DNA from: Pseudomonadota bacterium
Lineage (GTDB): Bacteria > Pseudomonadota > Gammaproteobacteria > Steroidobacterales > Steroidobacteraceae
Direction of reading: 5' to 3'
DNA: 64,000 bases
Assembly (NCBI GenBank): GCA_023391815.1
Contig: JAEWAF010000023.1
Span: forward strand, 32,689 to 96,688
Shown: positions 26,797 through 34,103 of the stretch, one piece after another
Layout of the letters: the number at the start of each line of letters is the position of its first letter
How positions within the stretch are numbered: position 1 is the first letter of the stretch
The notes under the pieces: model-generated
Told to the model about the DNA's origin: nothing
Databases searched by the model: none
What the model saw: the letters and a program-made list of their open reading frames with translations, nothing else
Translations under genes and position numbers: made by a program

Positions 26797-27831
26797 TCAG
26801 GGATGACGGGCCACCAACGCGAACTCATCGGGGCCGCGATACTCGACCACGACCGGATGCAAGCTGGTCACCGCTTCCAGAAATCTGCGCTGGCTGTTGG
26901 TACGGAACACACCGGAGATCAGCAAATTCGACAGCCGCGGGTCGTCGATGCGAATGGTCTGCGCCGAGTATCGATTGAACTCCGCGACCGCGTCGGCCAG
27001 CGTGGTGTTGTCGAACTCGATCAGGCCGTCACGCCATTTGAGCAGCCGTTCCTGATTCTCCGCGGCCGTACGCACGACTTCCTTCTCCGTTGCGACCAGC
27101 GTCTCGCCCGCGTTGAGATGAATACTCTCTCTGGCCTCGGCCGCTACCGGCAGCACCGAGCCCGATTGGGCGGCATTCTCGACGACCACGCGCCCCTCGA
27201 CGAGCAGCACTTCCACACGCTTGTCGTCGAGCCGCACGTCGAACGCCGTGCCCACGGCGACGATCTGCTTCCCGCCGGCGACGACGACGAACGGCCGCGA
27301 CGGATCTTTCGCAACATTGAAGAACGCCTGGCCCCGCAGTACTTCCACCGTTCGCTGACGACCGTCGAACGCGACGTCAAGATCGGTGTCCGTGTTGAGC
27401 GTGATCGCCGAGCCGTCCGGCAAAGTCACATCGAGCTTTTCGCCGCGACGGGTGACGTAGTCCGGCGCTCCTCTCGCATAGAGCGAGGCAACGGGCCGGT
27501 CCCGAACGGCAACGAACACTCCCACGCCAATCAGCAGCAACGCCAGCGCCGCGGCGATTCCTCTCAGCCCGAACCACGATCGCTCGGGTTGATAGCGAAG
27601 CGCCGCGCGGCGCAGAGCATCCAGATGAGGATCGTCGGGCGCGGCATCCAGAATCTGCATGGCCGACAGCGCCCGCTCGTACGCCGCTTCGTGCTGGGGC
27701 GATTGATTGCGCCACGCTTCGAACGCCCCCCGTTCCTCATCTGAAACATTGTCGGCATCGAGGCGTGCGACCCAACGCGCAGCCGCTTCGGCGGGTGAGA
27801 GGTCTGCCGGGATGGAACGAGCGCGCATCAT
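26797..27831 (-). CDS. FecR-type anti-sigma/sigma regulator
   Basis: The 344-residue protein begins at the ATG at 27831, which overlaps the sigma-factor stop codon (ATGA). A cytoplasmic DUF4880 domain (SPAEAAARWVARLDADN, ERGAFEAWRNQSPQHEAAYERA) precedes one membrane helix (IAAALALLLIGVGVFVAV). The periplasmic FecR domain follows (RRGEKLDVTLPDGSAITLNT, VEVLRGQAFFNVAKDPSRPF, IVAVGTAFDVRLD) and then a C-terminal DUF4974/STN-like region (LADAVAEFNRYSAQTI). It should hold the sigma factor inactive until the STN-type receptor downstream binds its ligand. Confidence 0.95.
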   Translation of the reverse strand: MMRARSIPADLSPAEAAARWVARLDADNVSDEERGAFEAWRNQSPQHEAAYERALSAMQILDAAPDDPHLDALRRAALRYQPERSWFGLRGIAAALALLLIGVGVFVAVRDRPVASLYARGAPDYVTRRGEKLDVTLPDGSAITLNTDTDLDVAFDGRQRTVEVLRGQAFFNVAKDPSRPFVVVAGGKQIVAVGTAFDVRLDDKRVEVLLVEGRVVVENAAQSGSVLPVAAEARESIHLNAGETLVATEKEVVRTAAENQERLLKWRDGLIEFDNTTLADAVAEFNRYSAQTIRIDDPRLSNLLISGVFRTNSQRRFLEAVTSLHPVVVEYRGPDEFALVARHP

Positions 27832-28361
27832 GGCTTCCCGTTCAGGCGCAGATCGAGATGGGCGACGGCGCGCGCCATATGCTTCTCGATCGTGCTTATC
27901 GGCATACGCAGACGCCTGGCGATGTCGGCGTAACGCATGCCCTCCAGCCGTCGCAAAAGAAATATGGTGCGCGTGACCTCGGGCAACTCCAGCATCGCCG
28001 ACGTGGCCTTCTCCAGGCTCTGCTTCCCCAGCAGCACCCGCTCGGGCGTGGAATCGTCTTTGAGGTCGGGCAGCTCGGCCTCGATCTCGTCGTGCGCGCT
28101 CGCCTGGCGCACCTGGCGCTTGCGCAGCCAATCGTTGAGCACGCTTTGCGCAGTCTGGAAGACGTAGCCCGCGACGATCTGCGAGCCATCGGTGTTCACC
28201 TTGCGAACCAGGCGCACGAACACGTCCTGCACGAGGTCATCGATCTCGTGCTGTTCCTTGACCCGTTTGCTGAAAAAGCGTCCGAGCGCGGGGCGAAACT
28301 GCCTGGCGAGCAGCTCAGCTTCGGCGCCTTCGCCACGGCGTGCCTGTCCCGGCGCATCCAT
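27828..28361 (-). CDS. ECF RNA polymerase sigma factor, FecI group
   Basis: The 177-residue sigma factor starts at the ATG at 28361. Region 2 is seen as IDDLVQDVFVRLVRKV and VAGYVFQTAQSVLNDWLRKR. Region 4 is seen as LPEVTRTIFLLRRLEGMRYADIARRL followed by the recognition helix ISTIEKHMARAVAH. The order sigma, fecR, STN-receptor is that of cell-surface signalling. It should direct transcription of the receptor and oxidoreductase genes, and perhaps others elsewhere. Confidence 0.95.
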   Translation of the reverse strand: MDAPGQARRGEGAEAELLARQFRPALGRFFSKRVKEQHEIDDLVQDVFVRLVRKVNTDGSQIVAGYVFQTAQSVLNDWLRKRQVRQASAHDEIEAELPDLKDDSTPERVLLGKQSLEKATSAMLELPEVTRTIFLLRRLEGMRYADIARRLRMPISTIEKHMARAVAHLDLRLNGKP

Positions 28362-28441
28362 CTCGACCCGACTCTCCGCTCGACCGGGCGCAGCCCGCCC
28401 TGACTTTAAGAACGCGCCCGACGCGGAAATCCGCCAACGCT

Positions 28442-28903
28442 TCAGGAAGCGTCGATCTCGATGGGCGTGCCTTCGACGACGCGCCCTTCCTCGCATTTGA
28501 CTTTGCTGACCGGGATGACCGAGATCTTGCCCGACGCGCGCACCGTCGCGACGCGGCTCTTGTCGAGCTGGTACTCCGAATGGAACTCCAGCGCATTCTC
28601 GGGCTCCACCGCCCACTGCACTTCGTGCGCCACTTCCGGCTCGACCTCGACCGGCGGTCGGTACACCCAGCATTGACCGGGAGTGAGCTCGTTCCGACCG
28701 ATCTTCTTCCACTGGCCGGTCGTGCGCCGCTCGACGTGCAACACCACCTGCCCGCCCGGCTGCACCTTCGCCGGCGTGGCCGATCCGCTCAATTCGACGG
28801 ATTGCGTTCCCTCGAGCACGTAAACCGAGGGGCCGCGCTGTTCGCCACAGCCGGCGGCCAGCGCGGAAATGACGGGAATGACAAGGATGGCTACGGATCG
28901 CAT
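28442..28903 (-). CDS. predicted lipoprotein, function unknown
   Basis: The 153-residue protein has a lipoprotein signal peptide with lipobox ALAAGC (Cys19). The remainder is beta-rich and has only two further cysteines, one in LTPGQCWVYRPP and one in SKVKCEEG, which could pair. A landmark is VLHVERRTTGQWKKIGRNEL. I do not recognise the family. It lies about 80 bases upstream of the sigma gene on the same strand and is divergent from the second ECF sigma gene. Confidence 0.7.
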   Translation of the reverse strand: MRSVAILVIPVISALAAGCGEQRGPSVYVLEGTQSVELSGSATPAKVQPGGQVVLHVERRTTGQWKKIGRNELTPGQCWVYRPPVEVEPEVAHEVQWAVEPENALEFHSEYQLDKSRVATVRASGKISVIPVSKVKCEEGRVVEGTPIEIDAS

Positions 28904-28998
28904 AGGGGTGGTCTTTACCTCATCGCTATGTTGACGGAATCATCCACCCGAGGCCAGCCGGGCGTGATACTTCGCGGGCCGCGCCGTATATAGCCTTC

Positions 28999-29529
28999 AT
29001 GGTGATGGAACAAAAAGCCATACCCGGCGCCCGCCCCGCGGAGCCGGCGGACAAAGTGGACTGGGACGCCGTGTACGCGGACCAGCTGCCACGGATTTAC
29101 AACTATTTCCGCTTCAGGTTGGGCGGCGGGGCCGAGGTCGAGGACCTGACCGCCCGCACCTTCGAGAAAGCCTGGTCGGCCCGCTCTCGGTACCGACGCG
29201 ATCTCGCCGGTTTCTCGACCTGGCTGTTCCGGATCGCGCAGAACGTCGGCGTCGACTACCTCCGCTCCCGGCGACCGCATGCGCCCTTGGACGAGGCATT
29301 CGATGTGGTGATCGAGATCACGCCCGAAAGCGAGGCGGCTCGCGATTCCGACCTGGTGCGACTGGGCCGCCTCACGGCTCGACTGTCCGAGCGTGAGCAA
29401 GAGCTGATCGCATTGAAATACGGCGCCGCGCTCAACAATCGCGAGATCGCGGGCCTCACGGGATTGAGCGAATCGAACGTCGGTACGCTGTTGTATCGAA
29501 TCGTTCAGACGCTGCGTTCGCAATGGTGA
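28999..29529 (+). CDS. ECF RNA polymerase sigma factor (second system)
   Basis: The 176-residue protein has sigma region 2 in VYADQLPRIYNYFRFRLGGG, ARTFEKAWSARSRYRRDLAG and TWLFRIAQNVGVDYLRSRRP, and region 4 in LSEREQELIALKYGAALNN with the recognition helix GLSESNVGTLLYRIVQTLR. It differs clearly from the FecI-type sigma factors in this window. The next gene begins 15 bases later and encodes a single-pass membrane protein with a periplasmic PstS-like domain, which is the likely anti-sigma factor. Confidence 0.92.
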   Translation: MVMEQKAIPGARPAEPADKVDWDAVYADQLPRIYNYFRFRLGGGAEVEDLTARTFEKAWSARSRYRRDLAGFSTWLFRIAQNVGVDYLRSRRPHAPLDEAFDVVIEITPESEAARDSDLVRLGRLTARLSEREQELIALKYGAALNNREIAGLTGLSESNVGTLLYRIVQTLRSQW

Positions 29530-29544
29530 GCACAGGAAGCAGCG

Positions 29545-30954
29545 ATGCATGACGAATTCCTAACTTCACTTCGCCGCCAGCCGCCGGCTCGATTTGCCCG
29601 CGAGCTGCAGCGAAAGCTGCAAGCGCAGGAGGCGGAGGCCAGGCGGCGTTCCTGGTCGTTGTGGACCAGGACCATTGCGTTCCTGATCGTCGGGTCCGCC
29701 GCGTTTGCCGGTGGATTCCTGGTTAGCGAACATCGGTCCGCCGGGCATGCCGGCTCAGGGCAGTCGCAAAGTCAAAGCGCCCCGGAGAGTAAAGCCGCGT
29801 CGCCGGACTATCGTCCACCACGGATCAATCCCACGTTCGTGCCAGAGGGCAGCGATACAAACGCTTTCCATGCCTCACGGCAAAGCAGCGCCGCGTCGAC
29901 GACCAGCGGTGGCTCGGCTCAAGCCCGACGCGCAACAGATGTCTCCAACGCCGCACCGAATACGCCGGCGCAAACAGCAAGCGGCGAGTTGATCCGAACC
30001 CCGCAATCGCGCGTGCGGGTTGCAACCTCGCCGCTCACCGACGCTTTGGTGCGGCGGAGAGTTTTGCGATCCGACGCGCCAACCGTCGAAGTCGAAACGA
30101 TGGAAGCGGACTCCGCCTTCGCCGCGTTGTGCATGCCTCGGGGCGAGGCGCAATTCGACATGGTTGTGACTTCACGCCGGATGATCAGCACCGAGTTCGC
30201 CAATTGCCAGGACAACGCCGGCGCCAACATCTCCGAACTGAAGCTCGGCTACCAGGCGCTGGTGCTGACGAGCGCCCGGGACAGCGTTCACATGAAGCTG
30301 ACCCTGAGCGATGTCTATCTCGCGGTGGCGAAACAGGTCTCCGTCCCGATGGAGCCCGAGCGTTTCATTCCCAACCCGCACATCACGTGGGATCAGATCG
30401 ACAACCTCGAATATCGCCCGATCCAGGTGTTCGGACCGGCGCGCGGCACACCTCGCCGCACGCTGTTCGAAATCCTGCTCCTCGAGCCCGGCTGCAATGC
30501 CAATCCTGCGATCAAAGCCCTGGAAAGCAGCGACCCGGAACGCCATGCCGATCTGTGCCATAGCCTGCGAAGCGATCGCGCGTACGTGGAAGTCGAACAG
30601 AATTCGGTGCTGATTCCACAATATCTGTGGAGCGACCCGAATCCCTTAGTGCTCGTCGACTATCAGTTCTACCGCGACAATCGAGGGCAGCTCGCCGGCA
30701 GCGCAATCGAAGGACCCGAACCCTCCTACGCGACCATCGCCGACGGTTCCTATCCTCTGGCGCGCCCCGTTTATCTATATGCGGATCGAGCACGCACCGC
30801 CCGTTCGCGTCAGGCTTACACCACCATGAGCGATCTGGAACGGCTGTGGATTATCGCGGACCCGAGCTTCGTCGAGCTCGACGAGCGCGAAGCCAGGGAG
30901 CAGCGAACGCGCCGAATGCGAAATGTTTCCGAATCGGACCTCAACAACAAATAA
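29545..30954 (+). CDS. membrane-anchored PstS-like protein, probable anti-sigma sensor
   Basis: The 469-residue protein has a cytoplasmic N-terminus of about 40 residues (FLTSLRRQPPARFARELQRK). One membrane helix follows at 41-60, then a Ser/Ala-rich linker to about 155, then a domain matching PstS/SphX phosphate-binding proteins through to about 415. Landmarks of that domain are LTLSDVYLAVAKQV near 252-265, IQVFGPARGTPRRT near 293, SLRSDRAYVEVEQN near 340 and IADGSYPLARPVYLYAD near 398. The phosphate loop, TGSGGG in PstS, reads ETMEADS, so phosphate binding is probably lost or changed. Position after an ECF sigma gene suggests anti-sigma control by a periplasmic ligand. The function is inferred, not known. 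Confidence 0.8.
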   Translation: MHDEFLTSLRRQPPARFARELQRKLQAQEAEARRRSWSLWTRTIAFLIVGSAAFAGGFLVSEHRSAGHAGSGQSQSQSAPESKAASPDYRPPRINPTFVPEGSDTNAFHASRQSSAASTTSGGSAQARRATDVSNAAPNTPAQTASGELIRTPQSRVRVATSPLTDALVRRRVLRSDAPTVEVETMEADSAFAALCMPRGEAQFDMVVTSRRMISTEFANCQDNAGANISELKLGYQALVLTSARDSVHMKLTLSDVYLAVAKQVSVPMEPERFIPNPHITWDQIDNLEYRPIQVFGPARGTPRRTLFEILLLEPGCNANPAIKALESSDPERHADLCHSLRSDRAYVEVEQNSVLIPQYLWSDPNPLVLVDYQFYRDNRGQLAGSAIEGPEPSYATIADGSYPLARPVYLYADRARTARSRQAYTTMSDLERLWIIADPSFVELDEREAREQRTRRMRNVSESDLNNK

Positions 30955-30967
30955 GGAGCCCCCGACG

Positions 30968-31567
30968 ATGAAGTCCCATGCACAGACCCTCTCGCACCTC
31001 TGCGCCGTGCTCGCGCTCTTGATCGTGCCCAACGCACACGCGCAAAGCTCGACGGCCCCCGCCAGCGAGGGTGTCGATATCGAACGAATCATCGCAGGCA
31101 CCGCCAAGATGACCGGCAAGAAGTTTCTGGTCGATCCGCGCATTCGGGCGCAGGTGACATTGGTCGGTCTCGATCCCGACCGGCTCGACTATGCCACGCT
31201 GCTCTCCGTGCTACAGATGCATGGCTTCGCCGCCTTCGACGACGGTAAATATACTCGCATCGTCCCGGACGCCTCCGCGCGACAGCAGCCCATCCCATTG
31301 CTGACCGGCAACGGCTCTTATGCCGACGCCGAATACGTCAGCCGTGTCATCACCGTAAAGAGCGTGCCCGCCGCGCTGCTCGTTCCTGTTCTGCGTCCGC
31401 TGCTTCCGCAACAAGCGCACATGGTGGCAATGCCTTGCACGAACACGCTGCTGCTCGTGGACACGTTCGCTAACGTCAAGCGGGTCGAGAAAATCGTAAA
31501 CTCTCTCGACACCGGCGAACCCTTCAAGCCCGAGAAGTGTGGCGGTATCAAGCTCAAGGCAGACTGA
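30968..31567 (+). CDS. orphan secretin N-domain protein (GspD N0/N1-like)
   Basis: The 199-residue protein starts at the ATG at 30968 and has a signal peptide (LLIVPNAHAQ). The mature protein matches only the periplasmic N-domains of type II secretion secretin GspD: IERIIAGTAKMTGKKFLVDP and LDYATLLSVLQMHGFAAF (N0), then YVSRVITVKSVPAALLVPVL and NTLLLVDTFANVKRVEKIVN (N1). The pore-forming C-terminal domain is absent and the frame ends cleanly after LDTGEPFKPEKCGG. It probably interacts with another envelope protein rather than forming a channel. It lies 13 bases after the PstS-like gene and is likely in its operon. Confidence 0.85.
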   Translation: MKSHAQTLSHLCAVLALLIVPNAHAQSSTAPASEGVDIERIIAGTAKMTGKKFLVDPRIRAQVTLVGLDPDRLDYATLLSVLQMHGFAAFDDGKYTRIVPDASARQQPIPLLTGNGSYADAEYVSRVITVKSVPAALLVPVLRPLLPQQAHMVAMPCTNTLLLVDTFANVKRVEKIVNSLDTGEPFKPEKCGGIKLKAD

Positions 31568-31655
31568 GATCGACGGAACTCCTTTCGGCTAAGGACATTA
31601 CTGACTTCATGGCTTAAGATCCGCCGCAATCCGCTCGCCGGCCCGAGGCACGCCC

Positions 31656-32240
31656 ATGAAATATTCAGCGTTACTTCTGTCGATGATGTTATTGGCGGGT
31701 TGCGCGGCGCAGCCCACGGTGAAGTCGTGGATCGATCCGAAGTCCTCGGTCACGATCACCGCGCAGACCGAACCGCTCGTGCTCGTTCGTGCCGAGCCCG
31801 CGCCGAGCCTGAACGAGCGGGACTATGCGCAGTTGACCGCGATCGAAGTGAATCGCATGGGCGAGCGCAAGTTGTATCTGGTGGCAATTCTGTGGAGCTC
31901 CGCCGAGCTGTGGGCCGATCAGCAGCGAGGCTTGCCCAGCGTGTTTCAGCAGATCGATGTGAACGTCGGCGATCGCACCGTCGCGCTCACGCCGCACACC
32001 GGCGACGCGTCCGAGTTGGGCATCAGCGAGGCGTTGCCGCTGCCCATTCCCGGTTCGAGCCAGATCTATTTTCCCATCAGTCGCGACGATCTTGGCGCCA
32101 TCTCGCGCTCGAGCAAAATTCAACTCACCGCGCGCGGCAAGCCCGATGCGCCCCGTCGTTATGAGGAATGGCAAGACGGTCGGCGGAGCTTGAACGACTT
32201 TCTCGGTCAGCTGCCCGAGCTCAATAAGCCGCAATCCTGA
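31656..32240 (+). CDS. predicted lipoprotein, function unknown
   Basis: The 194-residue protein has a lipoprotein signal with lipobox LLAGCA (Cys16). The remaining sequence is mostly beta strands: a landmark TITAQTEPLVLVRAEPAP, a central KLYLVAILWSSAELWADQQR and a C-terminal RRYEEWQDGRRSLNDFLGQL. I do not recognise the family. It lies 88 bases after the secretin-domain gene in the same direction and converges with the GH43 gene, whose stop codon is the next base. Confidence 0.72.
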   Translation: MKYSALLLSMMLLAGCAAQPTVKSWIDPKSSVTITAQTEPLVLVRAEPAPSLNERDYAQLTAIEVNRMGERKLYLVAILWSSAELWADQQRGLPSVFQQIDVNVGDRTVALTPHTGDASELGISEALPLPIPGSSQIYFPISRDDLGAISRSSKIQLTARGKPDAPRRYEEWQDGRRSLNDFLGQLPELNKPQS

Positions 32241-34103
32241 CTAGTGCTGAATCCCCGGCACTCGGATCGAACGCTCATCGCCGATCTCGAGCGGGATGAT
32301 CCCAAACTGGCGGCGCCACGGCGAAGTCACGTCGTTGCCGAACATCGTCGACCAGTACTGACCCTGTTTGTCACGAAACACCGTGCCATGCCCGGCGTGC
32401 GGCGCGCCGAGCCGGCGTTTGGTGTAAGGACCGAACAAGGATTTCGAGGTGCCATACATCATGTCGTAAGTCCCATGAGTGCGCAGCGGACCATGCCACT
32501 CGGCGCCGGTGACGAAATAGATATCGCCGACCTTGATGATCGCGTTGCCTTCGTAACCGATGTGTGCGCCATCGGTGTCGACCAGACGATGCACCGGACC
32601 GTCGAATGCGTCGCGCTTCGCATTGAGCTTGCCGAGGTTGCCACCGCCCCAGAGCAGATACAGATCGCTGCCGTCCTCGAACAGAAATCCGTCGATGCCG
32701 TCGACGAAGTGCTGGCGGGTGACGTTCTCGTAGGGGCCTTCTGCTTTGCCGGTGGTCGATCGATAGATCCAGGTCTTGCCGCCGACGTCGCGCTCCATGA
32801 TGGACAAAGCGATGTAGTACGTTTTATCGCCCGCCACCCAGGCGATCTCGGGCGCCCACAGCTCGGCAGTGTTCTTGAAAGCGCGACCCAGGCCTTTCCA
32901 ATTGAAAACCGTTCCGTCCCGGTGCCATGCCTTCAAATCCGGCGAGCGATACAACGTGATACCGCCGTTGGGATACGTGTAGCCGAATCCTCCTTGCGTG
33001 CCGACCAGGTAATACTGGCCATCCCCGCCCAAGGTGACCGACGGATCGCGCATCGTCTCAGCGGTGAGCAACGGACGCGCGGACGCGACGGCGCTATTCT
33101 CGGTGAGAATGTTCTGTGACTGACGCAACCGACCATCCGGCGCGCGCTCGAGTGGCACCAGACCGACCTGCTCGCAGAACAACGCGAAGTTGTCCTCACA
33201 CTTCGGGTTGTAACTCGCATATAGCGCGCCGTGCTCATCACGCACGATGGACGACTGCCCTGCGTGAGGAACCGCGAGATAGCGCAATGAGAACGGCCCG
33301 TACGGCGAGGACGCTTCAGCCATGAACACATCGTCGGTCGGACTGCGCATCCGACCGGTGACTTCATTGGCCACCAGCACGTAGTGACCGTTGTCCTTGA
33401 ACATCGAGGCGCCTGCGGAGCCGACGCGCGTGCGTACCGGCCAGTCCTTGCCTGGCGGAGGCTGGGTCGCGAACAACGCCGGATCAGGCTTCAGAAAACG
33501 TGGCATTTCGGCGAGGCGCTGTAGATCTGGCGCCAAGCGCGCGATCGTCCCCGCGCCCCACAACAAATACGCCGCGCCATCATCGTCGATAAACAACGAT
33601 GGATCGGAAGCGTTCTCGACGAGGCAGGGCGAACTCGCGTATGCCTCCGCCGGACGCGCCACCGATCCACGCGCGACTCGCGCGCAGCCGCTCGAGTCGG
33701 CATAAGTGAGATACAGCGAATCGCCGTGAGCGGAGACGTCTGGCGCAGCGATCCGCTCACCTTTCGCATGCACGATCCCGAGCGAGCGCCAGTTGCGACG
33801 GTCTGTCGACGTCCAGAGCTGAATTCCGTCGCGTGGCAGATCGCGCAGTACCGTGCCGGTCAGAAACCATTCGTTATTGGCGGCGCGAGCGATGGACGCA
33901 TCGAGCAGCGCTCTGGACGAAAACAACGACTCGACCGGCCGTGCGCTCGTCGACGGCAGCACCGTCGCGTTTTTATCCATCGACGGATGATCGAGAAAGA
34001 TGTCATCGGCGGGCGGCTTGCGCTTCGCCTCACCGAATGCCGGCGCACTCAGCGCCAGCATCACCGCCAGCGTTATGATTCCTTGTCCAAGGCATCCCGT
34101 CAT
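32241..34103 (-). CDS. double-propeller glycoside hydrolase family 43-like protein
   Basis: The 620-residue exported protein (signal peptide MTGCLGQGIITLAVMLALSA) contains two consecutive GH43-like five-bladed propellers. The second half (about residues 330-620) has all three expected acids: Asp in AETMRDPSVTLGGDG, Asp in VDGIDGFLFEDG and Glu in IGYEGNAIIKVGD. The first half shows the same repeats (ARAANNEWFLTGT, DPSLFIDDDGAAYLLWG) but reads GSAGASMFKDNG where the catalytic Glu should be. The halves end alike, GPFSLRYLAVPHAG and GPYTKRRLGAPHAG. GH43 enzymes cleave arabinose, xylose or galactose linkages. The start ATG overlaps the sulfatase stop codon (TAATG). Confidence 0.9.
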   Translation of the reverse strand: MTGCLGQGIITLAVMLALSAPAFGEAKRKPPADDIFLDHPSMDKNATVLPSTSARPVESLFSSRALLDASIARAANNEWFLTGTVLRDLPRDGIQLWTSTDRRNWRSLGIVHAKGERIAAPDVSAHGDSLYLTYADSSGCARVARGSVARPAEAYASSPCLVENASDPSLFIDDDGAAYLLWGAGTIARLAPDLQRLAEMPRFLKPDPALFATQPPPGKDWPVRTRVGSAGASMFKDNGHYVLVANEVTGRMRSPTDDVFMAEASSPYGPFSLRYLAVPHAGQSSIVRDEHGALYASYNPKCEDNFALFCEQVGLVPLERAPDGRLRQSQNILTENSAVASARPLLTAETMRDPSVTLGGDGQYYLVGTQGGFGYTYPNGGITLYRSPDLKAWHRDGTVFNWKGLGRAFKNTAELWAPEIAWVAGDKTYYIALSIMERDVGGKTWIYRSTTGKAEGPYENVTRQHFVDGIDGFLFEDGSDLYLLWGGGNLGKLNAKRDAFDGPVHRLVDTDGAHIGYEGNAIIKVGDIYFVTGAEWHGPLRTHGTYDMMYGTSKSLFGPYTKRRLGAPHAGHGTVFRDKQGQYWSTMFGNDVTSPWRRQFGIIPLEIGDERSIRVPGIQH

